Below, one piece after another: positions 12,054-24,749 of a DNA stretch of 64,000 bases; position 1 is the first letter of the stretch, and each line of letters begins with the position of its first letter. Location: contig OX457039.1 of assembly GCA_949752735.1 (NCBI GenBank), positions 46,151,599 to 46,215,598 on the forward strand, in the 5' to 3' direction. The translations under genes and the position numbers were made by a program. The notes under the pieces were generated by a model. It saw nothing but the letters and a program-made list of their open reading frames with translations, made no database searches and had not been told where the DNA came from. This DNA is from Lumbricus terrestris (taxonomy: Eukaryota; Annelida; Clitellata; Crassiclitellata; Lumbricidae).

Positions 12054-12101
<48 letters not shown>
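12053..12101. repeat. (ATCA)n microsatellite
   Basis: About twelve ATCA units. On the minus strand it follows TTGCGCTAAT, so it may be the (TGAT)n tail of a minus-strand retroelement, but the element body is not recognisable. Confidence 0.9.
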
Positions 12102-12102
<1 letters not shown>

Positions 12103-12249
12103 AGCGCAACCAATCAGCAAACGAATTACCCGCATCAGCATTTGTCCAAAAAGAGAAATACCCAGCATCCCAGAATCATCTGTAGCAGCAGCAGCAGCAG
12201 CAGAAGGCTATCTGAGAAGGGACAACCTTTCCAACTAATCAACAGGTAA

Positions 12250-13736
12250 TCTGTGAACTAATTCCAGTGAATCTACCACTATTAGCCTTGCCAACACCAC
12301 AGCAGAACACGTGGTCCAGATATCTGTCAGAGCAGCAATGATGATACGGATGACATTGACTAGTGGAGAAGATTGCCAAGGACACGAAGTCCTAAAAAAA
12401 TTAATGTTGTGTTTCCAGAAGCTCAATTTCTCGCGTAGTCACTGTACAAACATATTTTACCAAAATAAAAATATTTTTCTACCAACCGACCCATTTATTT
12501 AGAGTTCTGTTACCGGAAACACATAATTAATTTTTTTTGGGTCTAAGGTGATATGATGCAAGTGACATTCGTAGTTATTCAAAGCTTGTTTTACATCAAC
12601 CATCGTTGTTCACTGGGACTTTTTAAAAGTACGGTAGATAACATTGTTTATCACTTACAATCACATGTTTATCACTTGTACAAGTGCAGAACAATGCTCA
12701 TCAAGTACAAACGTAATACATAATACAAATCCAAGATTCAAAAATGCCATTTACACGTAAGTAAAGGAAGAAATGTTATTTACATTCTAGCAAATATATC
12801 TGCTACAGATCAAACGTCAGGAGAGGAACTTTGGATGTCTGAGGATTAGTAGTACAAAGCGAACCCCTAAGAGAAAAACCAGGATGAGAAGGAGGTAGAG
12901 GACGAAGGGGAAAGAATGTTAAAACAGGTCTGACCTGCAATGCCTATGAGCATGTGTGTGGTATCCTACAATGTAAACGGTCCTCTGCTGAGCTTTGTAT
13001 CAATCAAAACAATATCATTTCACCAGAGGGGCACTGATCCAAGAGCTAGGCACAGGTGCACAGGTAGAAGAACATTGGTCGTTGCAAGTCACTCCCTCCT
13101 CAATTGCACGGCCATACACAGAATATCAAAAGCATTGGTAGAAACATCAAAGGAAGCCAATAAACAAACTACATGGCTCACATTGACCACAGGCTGGCTG
13201 GGAGACCAGCCGCCTGCCAAGCATTAAATACAATTTTATCAATGCAAGCCCAGTCACTGCATAGATGAGACGTAAATATGATTCTAATGCAAGGCGAATC
13301 AATCATTCGATTGGAAATATTTGCAGGTCCCTAAACTGCCTAATAAGTAAATTCGATGCAATAAAGAACTGGTTATATCATATTTCTTTTTATTGAACTC
13401 AATGCCCACAGCCCATCTTCAAGATATCCACACATATAGATGCTGCAAAACCAGCAAAAACAGAAGACTATTTAAATTTTATGGATTTTATTTCTCGCAT
13501 AATTTGCCATCGCGCCCCTTCAAGTTTTCTTCTCAGAGGCACACCCCACTACATTAGAATGTAGGTAGAAGGCAAACAGCAGCAACTGTCTGAATAAAAA
13601 AGGACAATCATCATGAGGATTATCATTCCTCACCACAGCCATGATCATGCCACGTGGTTTTTAAAGGCACAACAGCTACCTATGCCAAAATCTTCTTGCA
13701 TATATGCGACCATGATTGCATAATGCATATACATGT
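12250..13736. other. no gene recognised
   Basis: No supported exon. The segment near 12460-12540 (CCAACCGACCCATTTATTTAG ... TTACCGGAAACAC) has the flavour of an old dispersed element, but no boundaries could be set. Confidence 0.4.
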
Positions 13737-13738
13737 CT

Positions 13739-13804
13739 GCATTCGAGCACCTCTGAGTAGTTTCTTGAAGGGGCGCTATATAAATTCTCATAATGAATGA
13801 ATGA
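13739..13804 (+). mobile_element. SINE/LINE 3' tail fragment with TGAA repeats
   Basis: Starts close to GAGCACCTCTGAGTAG and continues CTTGAAGGGGCGCTATATAAAT into AATGAATGAATGAAC. It matches only the 3' end of the tRNA-derived SINE family in this window and lacks the tRNA head. It ends TATATAAAT, where the full-length copies at 21.5, 36.4 and 60.9 kb have TATAACAAG. Confidence 0.7.
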
Positions 13805-13816
13805 ACATGTAATTGT

Positions 13817-14027
13817 GGGGTGTGGTGGTGTAGTCGTGGTGTTCGGTGCCTTGGAGCCGGAGGGTTCCAGGTTCGAATCAACCTCAAGCCGTCCCGTAGG
13901 GACCTTGAGCAAGTCCTGCACATGCAATTGCTCAGGCGCTTGGGCGTGAAACTCCGATGCAGTGTACGCGCTGTAGTCGGTCAGGAGCACCTCTGAGTAC
14001 TTAGCTTGAAGGGGTGCTGTGGCAATT
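13817..14027 (+). mobile_element. tRNA-derived SINE, copy 1
   Basis: The head carries an A-box-like TGGTGTAGTCGTGG and a B box GGTTCGAATCA (13870-13880). A body shared with the other copies follows: GGACCTTGAGCAAGTCCTGC, CAATTGCTCAGGCGCT, GTGAAACTCCGATGCAGTG. The tail GAGCACCTCTGAGTACTTAGCTTGAAGGGG is degraded. Presumably once transcribed by RNA polymerase III and mobilised by a partner LINE (family knowledge). It lies 12 bp after an independent tail-only fragment. Confidence 0.85.
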
Positions 14028-14540
14028 TAAGCAAGAAATGAAAAATTAGAAAATGAGGACTCGCAAGAAAATTATTATTTCGCAGCATTCATTGCTGGAG
14101 AAACAGTCAACAGCATAATTTATCCTATTAGACCTATTATTCTTTTTCCAGTATAATAATAGAAGTCACAAATGTTAACAGAGGGTCAACACCTGTGACA
14201 TTGAATTGCAAAACCTTGGAAAAAAGATTTTCCAGACTACAGAGAAGCAATGGAAAAACTTCATCCAGACCTGAAGCAGCCACTCGGTTTGGCGAAAGAG
14301 CCGACCAGGTCGGAAGAAAAGCAGCACAAGTGACCCCCTCCACATCCGGAAATTGGAAAGGGACACAGCAGCAGCAGCGCAGCAATATCTTCAATGGAAG
14401 CCTTTGATGTCAACTATATAAGCAAACTGGACTTCAAAGCGTTCGGGCAAATCCTGCCATCATGGGGAGGACGATGATGACAGGAAATGCAAAAAGTTAT
14501 TTGCAAATCTCTGCAACTAAATGTATTAGACAACAAAGAA
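14028..14540. other. no gene recognised
   Basis: All strands have short open frames at 14137-14407 with normal composition, for example the plus-strand frame containing KTLEKRFSRLQRSNGK. None has a recognised domain or clear splice sites. It could be the body of the retroelement whose tail appears at 14800. Confidence 0.35.
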
Positions 14541-14640
14541 CTTTCAATTGATTGCAATGTCCTGGCTCCTCCTTCTCCTCTCTTATCCATCGGTCAACTG
14601 TAATACCAAGCAACAAGCTGCAGCAGTTGCTACAAATGCA

Positions 14641-14717
14641 TAATCGTCGTCATCGTCGTCGTCGTCATCATCATCATCATCACCATCACCATCATCATCA
14701 TCATCATCACCACCACA
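14641..14717. repeat. CGT/CAT/CAC microsatellite
   Basis: Trinucleotide compound repeat (TCG, CAT, CAC blocks). Translations read poly-His or Asp and are not called. Confidence 0.95.
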
Positions 14718-14794
14718 CAGATGACATGATGTTCCATGTAAAATGCAGGCAAAACAATGGACACGCTTTGTAAGACGCCTTCGTAATGGCATGG

Positions 14795-14852
14795 CAGTGT
14801 TACGGCGCCATATAAATTGTCGTAATTATTATTTTTTATTATTGACTGAATC
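14795..14852 (+). mobile_element. LINE-type 3' tail fragment
   Basis: ACGGCGCCATATAAATTGTCGTAATTATTATT matches the GGCGCTATATAAAT plus TTA-repeat terminus typical of L2/CR1-like LINEs and related SINEs. The upstream body is not identifiable. Confidence 0.45.
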
Positions 14853-14861
14853 CACGAACAT

Positions 14862-14990
14862 AATCAAATCAAATCAATTTATTGATCCCAGTAACACAAA
14901 GTGTCAAACAATTGTAATCAACATAATCAGTTAATCATATACAAAAACAACACATTGAAACAAAAGAATATTACAGATTAAATGGGAAGG
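14862..14990 (-). mobile_element. minus-strand retroelement 3' end (AATAAATTGATTTGATT tail)
   Basis: On the minus strand the sequence reads GGGATCAATAAATTGATTTGATTTGATT: an AATAAA motif followed by an A/T-rich short-repeat tail. A similar minus-strand terminus (AATAAATTGATTGATTT) occurs at 42230-42262. The left boundary is good; the right (5') boundary is unknown. Confidence 0.35.
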
Positions 14991-14999
14991 GACAAGGAA

Positions 15000-16331
15000 C
15001 AGAAGGGACAAGTTCCTCTAGAAACGGACCGATTGAGTCTCAAGGTGACTGATGAATAGCATGTGTTTGTAAATTATTGTAATAATAAAATGTTGGATTG
15101 TAACGTACATGGCAAAGGCGTATGCAGACAATTCGCTAGTATTAAAATTAAATTATGAAATATCAACAAGAAAAATCAATAACTGCTGTGGTAATAGCGG
15201 ACATGAACACTGAGTATCGCAACGTGTACACTGTATATATCTCCTTATCCGCCATAGATTTCGATTTGCTCAGAAAAGCAGCCAATTTCAGTCGGTTGGT
15301 CAGACCAAGATTTAATATAACAATGATCCATAAAGCATGAAACCAAAATAGTCGGCATGAACATTGACGAAGTGTGTGTCGCGCGTTGTGCATGCATGCG
15401 TGTGTGTATGTGCATGCGTGCATGGCTCCCCGTATGCCAACATCAATCAATACAGAGCAACATTGTAAAACCATAAAAGTATGGGACAGAAAGCCAAGCT
15501 GCGAGAGACACAACATCATAGATGGTCGGATATTAATATGACATCATCCACCATTGGATTCTTATGATGTTCTGGCAACAGACACTGAAAGGGTTGTCTG
15601 GTTGTCTCCACTGTTGTACCCAGTCAAAAGATCCACAACAACAACAACAACAACAATAACAACAACAGGATGAATAGCAATGATTAATTGCAACAGGTAT
15701 TTCCTATATCAATATATATTATTTCTGAATGACTAATCTTACCACTCCCCCTCAGTCCCCCAACTGTTCATACCTGGCCAGTGCTGAGGAAGATGTAGCA
15801 CACAGGTGAACTCTAATCCATTACAGTCCAATAAAACAATTCTATGCCATAAAATAACCATGGATATAAGTAAATGACCAAGAGGCATATGCCAAGAAAT
15901 ACTTAACAGCCAAGCAAGATGCATGATTTGCTAAAAACTGGAATAATAATAAATTATCCTGTGTAACCAGAATGTCCACAAGCAGTGCTCAACAACAGCA
16001 GCAGAAGCAGCAGCAGCAGCAGGCTCCTTGTCTAATGTCTATCACATAATGTCTGTCTGCTGGGTAAAAGGAACTGAATCCAGTGTGGCACAACCACCAC
16101 CACCCCAACAATGACCATACTACCATACTAGCAGGCAGCTGTGACACACTGGATGTGGTGGCAACACCTTGGTGGTGGTGGCATGCACTGCAGCACCTCA
16201 TAATAACTCTGCCATGAAGCATTATAAGCATCTAAAGTGCCAAACCGTGGTAAGCTGACACCCCATAAATTAGCCTTTGTGTCACCCCAACATCCACCCG
16301 CCAGATCACTCAGACAAAGACAGACACGGAC
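15000..16331. other. no gene recognised; (ACA)n at 15633-15667
   Basis: Contains a TG/CA-rich patch at about 15370-15420, an (ACA)n microsatellite at 15633-15667 and an (AGC)n run at about 15995-16021. No exon can be supported. Confidence 0.5.
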
Positions 16332-16332
16332 C

Positions 16333-16441
16333 GACACCTACATCCATAGATAGTGACACATACATCCATAGATACTGACACATACATCTATACACAGCGA
16401 CACCTACATCCATAGATAGTGACACATACATCCATAGATAG
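16333..16441. repeat. 22-bp minisatellite, about five copies
   Basis: Imperfect repeats of GACACATACATCCATAGATA plus two bases. Confidence 0.85.
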
Positions 16442-19400
16442 AGACAGACAGAGACGGATCTGGACAGCAACATTCAATATCCCAGTTTATTAGTGTATAG
16501 CACAACAATGCCTGCTTACCTAAGTGGACTCTCTGCAGCACTGGCACATTATGGTCACATTATGCATGTATTCTTAAGCACCCAACACACTCTGATAACC
16601 TGGTCATAATTACTGACCCTAGGTCTAGGTTGTTTTAGGGCACATCAGTTTTTCTTCCCTTAGGGTCAGGTAACACTAATCAAGCCACCCAAACAATAGT
16701 ATCATTATGAATATGAACAGCTTAGCAGAAATGCTACCAAAAATTATTCAGCTTTATAATGTTCTACTTTCATGGACAAGAAACATGTAAACAGTAGATC
16801 CTTTCAAGAAATTCTGCTAATCATGGGAAAAAATTTCACAAAGCAACACACCAGTTCCAACGGTTAAAAACTAAAAAACCTGCATTTATTTCTGGACCTA
16901 CTAGACCTCGTAGTCCTATAGCACACAATCAAACGCTGATGTGTTGCCACATGGCCAGCTAGCTCATAAACAGTTTTCAAGAGAGCTTATTTCAAAATCA
17001 AGCAGCTAAGAAAAGATTAAGATTGTGATATCAAATGTATCAACAAAGTATGCAAGACAAACACCTTGTACTTGAAATCATTTAAGTTAATACAAGACCA
17101 ACGATAAACTTGGCACTGATTTCAGATAAATATCTCTTAGAGACGCAAAGTCCAAAGCACTTTTGATTGGGTTTAGACAAATGGGTACATGTGTTAATCA
17201 GGTACACCACGATCTGAGCCTACCCAGCACTTGCCTTGTAAGTTTTTGTTCTAGTTAACAATTACCATAGAGACAACCCAACCCAGTAATTCCCTAATGT
17301 AGACTATTCTTAGCATAATAACAAATGAGTTTAGAACACAAGTCCAGTGGTGCCCAGTGCCCCCGAATGGAATGGTGGGATCTGCAGAATCATCTCCCTT
17401 CAAAAGTGTGAGGGGGAAGTTTAAAGTACATAAACTGAGGGTTATTGATTTCTGATAATACAAGTCAGCCAGAGTGGAAGTTGTTCTCCAAATGCAGGTG
17501 GGGTGAGTGGGTAGACGCCACTGCATGATTAAACCCCCATGGATAAAAAAAACCACCTGATTTATTGGCCCAGGACATAAAAACCCTTTTACTTCCTAGC
17601 TATCTACCTCTTTGGGTTAAGCAGAGTCATGGACCTTCCACACAGCAGGGGTGAAACACAGCTGGTAAAGTGCAACACCAAGAAGTCACAGGATGTTTGC
17701 GGCAGCTTTGCAGACAACGGAGTGATGGCAGCAAACATGGCTTCGCAAACATGGCTACAACATTCGTTTCTAAACAATTTTTTATTATTTTTTATTATTA
17801 TAAGTTACAGATTACATCATAATTGCATGTGACTTATTTCTATCATTTATATACATTGTATCATAATTTCTCATGAACATGTATGTCCTTTCCAGGGGCT
17901 TATGCCTAGAGGGCTTTGTTAGGGGGTTATGCCTGGGAGCTATGTCCAGGGGTCTGCATACAGAATAGATGCATGGCTGAAGTTTTTAAGCAATGCAGCA
18001 ATTTAGCCAAGTCCATTGATCACATGAGTCTTGTGAAATGATTTGGAATCACTCTGTTGTGGCTATTTTCTATCTCAAATTCATAATATATCCTGGTGTG
18101 CTGAATACGAAGGCAGGAGCTCGTTCTATCTAACTCGATTGACACAGCATACCTTATATTAGCCACAATGACTTCCTGCAGGAACACAATTATACAAGAA
18201 GTACAATTGCGGCTGATTAATCTGACTCAGATTCAAATAGTGAATCTGATGTCCAGAATGTGATGCTGATGAGGCTGGTGAAAGTGACAAACCCGATCAA
18301 TTTCATACATATCACCAATTGTTTGTCGGTTGCTGTAGTAACAGCAAATGTTTCTTGTTTTTCCGAGTTGCTCGTTATAGCTTGACGTCTCTTCGCAAAT
18401 CCAGCATCGCAGAATAAAAGTGATCAGTCATTCATTGCAGCTGGTCACATGATGACGTATCTTTGTACAAAACTGGACCCAGAACACCTAGATGAACGAA
18501 CGGCTGCTTGTCAGGTTTATCGAGTCTCGAACTTGTGACCTAACACTGTGTGGCATCATATATGATTGAGCATGAAAGAGAAAATCCAGAGAAACATGGA
18601 ACAGTGATGCCTTCAGCTGCATGCAGGCTAGTCAAAGTAATACTCCACGACCGGTGATTTTTCTGCTCCTAAGTCCACTTCGTTGTTGCTATCTATTTGT
18701 TCAAAATGCCACAATGCATTTTATAACCCATTTGTACAAAACCCTGCTATGCATGACATAGTGAAAAACTGCAGAGTCCTGATTGCAAGTCATGTATAAG
18801 TGTCTCAAATTTATGTAGGCCTACAACATAAATTAACTCAGTGTTGTTATATGACATGAACCATAGATATAATTATCAACCACGCAATGCATTCGTGCAA
18901 TGCAGTTGAGGCGTGCAAGAGATATGTTATGGACTTGAGTGCATTCCAAACCTCTGCCTCAAGAAATGGAAACGGCTGTCACTTTATCTTTACAGCTCAA
19001 ATTCACTTTCTTCCTTCAAAAGCAGGCTCAAACTCACTATTTAACGTTGGTTTTCAAAAACTTGGATATCTAACTGCATCTTCTCCTGGCATCCGACAAT
19101 CTGCACCTCAGATTCACATTTCAATATGAATGCATGCACACTTCAAATTTAATTAATAATATTAATTACTAAGAACAATAATAATGTGATAGGTTCATCA
19201 CCATCATAATCATCATCAGCAACAACAACAACAGCCTGGTCTACAAATTAAGTCAAACCAGTTAATGATGACAAGGAAAAGTTGACCAGGTATAGGTCCG
19301 GCCGATTAAACTACATAAGTTGACTCGTATACAATTGCTAAAGGCATAGCACAAGCCCAGAATTACTGGTACTTTAATATGAACATGCAGCATTTAATCT

Positions 19401-21488
19401 ATGGAATCTCCAAGATAGTTTTTTGTTCAAAGCTAACAGACAAATTATGGTAGCACTGGCTAGACCAACAGTTCTTGCTTAATGGATGGCAACAACCTCT
19501 GTTCAGTCTAAAAAAATAACTCATTCCAATCATGCCGAAAACAAGGTCAATTCTCAATGAAAGTCAAAAATGACTCAACACTTACATTCCTCAAACAATG
19601 TGTTCCAGAAAGATCTCACTATTGCACCAGCCAGACTTAGACGAGAACCAATCAAAGCAATGCCATTGGTTGTTTTTTGCATCCTATCCGGTTTGTTTCA
19701 ACGGCGAATGAAAACCCGATCTGCAAAGTTTTTTAACGACAAGAATTTCTGTAGAATGTATCTTTTCTTAGCGCAAAACATACACCGGAAAAGGTCTCTG
19801 TTTCATGCCGTCTTCTCTGATGAATACGAGTATGTATACAACCATATTGGAATCAATTTCTCACTCCGTTAACTTCCAATGAGTGACAACGGAATCCTGT
19901 GCTTAGCCTGCTGGCCTATATCAACCCACAGGTTAGGAAGTCAAAATCTTTATCCAGCCAAAAAATATGTCAACGTTTTTTTCCAACGAATTGCTTATTC
20001 TGAAACTAGGCTATAAAAACTGTATGCCAACAACATATGACAGGTCGGACACCACTTGACAGCAAGCGATTATGTTTGAGCAGCACAAACGAGGTCAGGA
20101 AAACCAAAAGTGTTCACATCAACATGCAGAAGCATAGAGCAAGATTGTTCTCGGAGAACCAACCCTTCAGAGAAGAGCTTTAGAGAAGGACTCGATATAT
20201 GAGTAATTCTGAGGAGGAGCAAGGCCACCACCACCGTCAGCCTGCTGTTCTCACCTTCCATGCTAACTCAACACATGCAAACACTTAAACAAGAGTTAAG
20301 AGCCTTTCAGAAGTACTCAAGAGGCCAAGCATTGCTGCTTTCTCTCTCCGTGCCTCAGCTGTGCAGACAGTGGTGCTTGGTTAAGATAAAAAGGGACTGT
20401 CTTCAATATATCACAATGCATTCAATTCAGACTGTGTAACAGTCAAGTGCTCCTAACATAATAAGTTTTTACTGACCTCATTTCTCCACATAATTTCATC
20501 AGTTCGTTTAATTCAAAAGTGTCACAGAAACTGGCCATATCCATCTTACTTACAGCTGGTCATGCGAAATTCAAACATTAAAATTCCATTGTTATCATAT
20601 TCAAGCAAGCGACAATCAATTTGTCACTTGTCTCATCACAACCAGCACTCCAAGTCATGATTAGTCACAAAAACAGCACTCCAAGTATTTTGAGATTTTA
20701 AGCTACTAACTCCACACAAGTGCAAATTATACATGCACAGTGTGTAAGCAGACATGGATTGAAATCTTAAGCAAAAACTTAACGACCAGTAAATTTAAAT
20801 CGAGACATATACAGTAACATGCAAGGCTAGCACCGAAGTACTAAGACTGCCACCCAAGCAAAAACTACCCTGTAAACTCACACCAGGTATATTTTTAAGT
20901 AGTCCTCATAAACATTCTTAGTAATAGCCTACCTAGTTAGCTGACAACCCCTAAGGTACCTTTTGAATTAGCCCTAAGAAGGACAAGTCATCACCTGACT
21001 GCCCTCCCTCACCCCAGGCAGCTGGGTCAGTCTACCCAGTCATCTGAAAAGCAGCCTGGAGGGGTAATTTGGTTGCTTAAACAGTAGAGCTTCAAAAGGA
21101 ACAGGCTTAAATTTCAACACAGGTCATGCAATGGACAGAAAGAAAGAAACTTGTATGAGAAAGCCTGCAGCTGAAACCTCCAGCAATGCATAATGTCTGT
21201 CATTAGCACCTCATTGTTCATTCCCCTTCAATAAGAAAGACTACTCAACAGTCCCAGTGAAACCTATCCCCCTTTGGAACAATTAAACAAAAGAAGTTAC
21301 CTGAACAGAGTCAACAAAGGCTAATGAACCTTGATTACCCACCCCTACACACCTAGTGAGGGGGGAAGTTCACCAATTACCATAGCACAGAGGCCAGAAG
21401 TCACAGAAGGAGCTGCAATCAAGTTTGCACAATTAATCAGATGCAGCTCATATAGCACTGCCAACTGCTTAAGAACAGTAAGAACTGT
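16442..21488. other. about 5 kb without a recognisable gene
   Basis: Probably intergenic or intronic. Small items: TTATGCCTRGRGG-type near-repeats at 17890-17960, (CAT)/(AAC) patches at 19198-19235, and an unrecognised 100-codon plus-strand frame at 19570-19872. No known domain, tRNA, rRNA or transposon terminus was seen. Confidence 0.5.
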
Positions 21489-21694
21489 GGGGCGCGTGGT
21501 GTAGTGGGTATGTTCGTCGCCTTGCAGCCAAAGGGTTGCAGGTTCGAATCCACCTCAAGTCGCCACGTATGGACCTTGGGCAAGTCGTTCACTCGCAATT
21601 GCTCAGCGCTTCGGTGTGAAACTCCGATGCAGAGTCCGCTCTGTAGTTGGGAGCGCCTCTGAGAAGTGAGCTTGAAGGGGCGCTATAACAAGTG
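21489..21694 (+). mobile_element. tRNA-derived SINE, copy 2
   Basis: Best-preserved copy. Head GGGGCGCGTGGTGTAGTGGG with an A box (TGGTGTAGTGG) and a perfect B box GGTTCGAATCC at 21541-21551. The body has GGACCTTGGGCAAGTCGTTC and CTCGCAATTGCTCAGCGCTT. The tail GGGAGCGCCTCTGAGAAGTG is followed by CTTGAAGGGGCGCTATAACAAGTGC. It directly precedes the duplicated ATGGCGGC module at 21717. Confidence 0.92.
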
Positions 21695-21714
21695 CTATTC
21701 GCAGCTGATAAAAA

Positions 21715-22350
21715 AAATGGCGGCCGCTGGGATTCACTGCATTCGAAAACGTCTTTAACATACTTAAAAGTGTTCCAAGAGTTTCTGTAATTAATTTGTC
21801 TCATTCGCCGAGCAGCCAATTCTATATTGGTTCTCATTTTGTCGTCCAAGAATGTAAAAATTTGACGAAATGTGTGAGGATGTTGCATTCGAAGTGCTGC
21901 ATCACATTACGGATATCTTTCAGATTTACAATTATCATCTAACGTCCCTAGCTCAGAATAATTGAATAATAATCCTTACTCCCTGCCATCTTATGGTTCC
22001 TGGGCCGGCAGTCATGGCCTAGGTATAACTCGTACTCTAGGCATAAATACGGTCTACATCCGAATAACGATTTAAAACGGTAGTCATGGGTCAGACGTAA
22101 ACCTTAACTCTGCGAGTAACGCTACGCCATTCTCGGGCAGGTGTAGGTCTCTACTCCCTAAGATGGCGGCTGTTTATGACTCGAAACTCGTTGCATTCGA
22201 CCACACTTTACATTTCAAAACGTGTTTAAAATGTCTGCAATGAACTCGTATCATTCGTCGACGGCGAACATTATATTGGCTTTTATTTTCGCCGTCACGA
22301 AATATTAAAATTTGGCTAAATACCATAGGAAATTGCATTCGAAGTGCCGC
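21715..22350 (-). repeat. two diverged copies of a roughly 200-bp module, spaced about 445 bp
   Basis: Copies at about 21717-21910 and 22162-22350. Both start at ATGGCGGC (plus strand), share TGCATTCGA, TCATTCG(C/T)CGA and TATATTGG, and end TGCATTCGAAGTGC(T/C)GC. On the minus strand each holds a short frame starting at ATGCAA: MQHPHTFRQIFTFLDD in one and MQFPMVFSQILIFRDG in the other, with a downstream RRM in both. The second frame stops after about 55 codons. No known domain is recognised. It may be an unrecognised repeat, a duplicated short exon or a promoter module; AAGATGGCGGC at 22160 resembles a YY1-type core-promoter motif. Confidence 0.6.
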
Positions 22351-22374
22351 GTAACAGTAGGCCTAACAAATCGT

Positions 22375-22400
22375 GGGTCGCTCACCTAACGAAGCGACCC
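22375..22400. other. small hairpin GGGTCGCT / AGCGACCC
   Basis: Eight-base perfect inverted arms with a 10-base loop. Significance unknown. Confidence 0.5.
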
Positions 22401-24749
22401 ATTTATCTGTTGTAATTAGTTTGTTCTAGCGACAGATTGCATATTAAACTCCACAATAAATTAAACGCATGCCACGTGAAAATGGACAGTTCGAGAAACC
22501 ACCAAGAAATAGCCCATTTAAGAATTTTAATTCGGCGACCACTATCTGAAACCGGTTACGGTTTCATCAGATTCTATCCCCACATCACCGTTCTATTCAA
22601 AATCTGTTCAAATATCTCGCTATGTAATTTTCTTCCTATAAGCTTATCTTTGTAAATAACGTTCACTCAAATAATTATTATTTGCTCTTATCAAGCCTCG
22701 TAATTTTTTGTATTTAAACTATATTAAATGTGCATCGTTTTGCTTTGCGGCTGTGTGTCTACTTGCTTACTTATCGTCGGAAACAACTGGATATAAATAT
22801 AGTAAGTAGGCTGTGCGCGTGCGCGATACCCTAGAAATCTATAACCACCGCTTTAGTGAGATGAATAGATAATCCAACGTCTACGCTTGCTCATGACTAC
22901 CATACAAGAGTAAAACATATCGCAAGAATACTTATGACCTAGAGTAGCCTTTAAGTGCCGCGCACAGTACACCTAGGCCATGACTGCCGGCCCTGCTGCT
23001 CAGAAACTTCCCATTATTGCTCCCATCATGGGACTCCAGGAACATGGCATAAGGAAACCTAATTCACTGCAGCTGGCAAAGCTGACACCTCACTCAACAC
23101 CAAAGTCTATGCCAGTCTTTACCAGGAGGTCCATGATCTACTCCTCAGGGCTCAGGACGGCCTGCCAGCCCTGGACGTAGGGAAAGGTCATTGAGGTGAA
23201 TGCTTTGGCACTCTGCACTGTACTAGAGTCTGACCATGTCTATCTTGTGCACCTATATTTTACAAAACACAACTCACCAACCTCCCAGAATAAATCTGTC
23301 TCTTGAAAGGTAAATTTTCTCATTTTCAGAGACAGGAAGTTTCTGAACTCAGTAGGTCAATCAACTCCAGAACTGAAAATCATTTGCCTACTGTACAACA
23401 CAGTGTGCAGGGTAGACCTATGAGTCACAATAATGTGTGCAGCGTGTGTGTGTGTGTCTGTGTGTGCGCGCACGTGTGTGTGTATGTGTGCGTGCATGTG
23501 CAGTAGGTCCATCAAGTCTTAGGTTGTTCATACATAAAATATCGGAACATAACACTTATTGTCTCTTATGTGATCACCATTAAAATTTATGCACAAATGA
23601 TATCAAACATGTGGTTTAAAATGTAGTTTGTCAACCTGTTTGCCTTGCCTGTGATGGTGCCACCAGGGCGGCCATGCCACTGGGCCCCCTTATTTACACA
23701 CCACGGTTAAAAATAACAAACATCAATCATCATATATCAGGTTTTAGGAGGAGAGTCCTGCAACTTCAAACTCAGCTGCAGAAGTGGAGCAGAACTGCAG
23801 ATGAAAAAAGCCTTCAACCAGTTGAACAGTTTGGATGAACTTACCAATTTGACCTTTGATCAAACTGCCTCTGTATGCTATCCCAATACAATGCAAGATC
23901 CTACGCTCCAAATCCAGTATTTGTTTTTGTTTTGCTTCTGGAAAGTGTTCTGCAATGGAACAATCCGCAATCTCTTACTCTAAAGACTTCGCCAAATCAT
24001 CTGTACAGAGAATATGACTAGAAAAACCTGAGCACTGACTGTGGCTCCATCTGGCCAGAATTTCATGCAACTACTTCAAAGGTGTCAGAGACTCCAAGGA
24101 GATTAATGGCCAGGTTCCTGTCTAAACCCATTATCCCTGTGACCCCAGGCATTCATTCAACCCCACCCACCCACTCAATCCACCCACAAGCATACACACA
24201 CTCACCTGCACACATACATACACACTCACATCTGCAGCCCTACAGCCAGAGGCTTTCCTTCAGTGCAGGACTGAATTAGCAATCTACTATGAGATGAAAG
24301 CCACTAATTATTCTCTTACAAGTCCATAATTAACAATTCTAACTAGACCCATCTTTTATCTACAGACAATGATTAAACTGATCAACAATCATTTACCAAA
24401 CCAGAATGATTTAACCTAATCTGTTTCCTACAAAAAGACAAAATTGTTTTTTCTATCATTAACAATGTCTTACATAGAATTTGCCTTAACACAACACCAG
24501 CAATCCAGCATTTAATGATGAGGTTGCAATATTAGAATTTTATATAAATTTACCACATATACAACCAATTGTTTTGGAAATATTAAATTAATAATCTCTG
24601 CAGTCAGAAGAGATAGCTCAAAGCAATGACAAAGAAGGTCAAACATAGAGAAACGAATAGACCTACAAACCTCACCCAGAACAATAGCCAGAAGCGCTAG
24701 CAAAAAGCCTCGTGCAGGCCAGCGGATAATAGACGAAGTGTTATAACTT
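22401..24749. other. no gene recognised; GT-rich microsatellite at 23435-23500
   Basis: Contains a (GT)n/(GC) alternating purine-pyrimidine stretch at 23435-23500 and CA-rich sequence at about 24165-24235. The plus-strand frame 22980-23180 has ordinary composition but no recognisable domain. Confidence 0.5.

Noticed and set aside
21060..21130. tRNA-like segment TGGTTGCTTAAACAGTAGAG ... AAATTTCAACA
   Set aside because: B box too degenerate (TTTCAACA) and no body shared with another copy.
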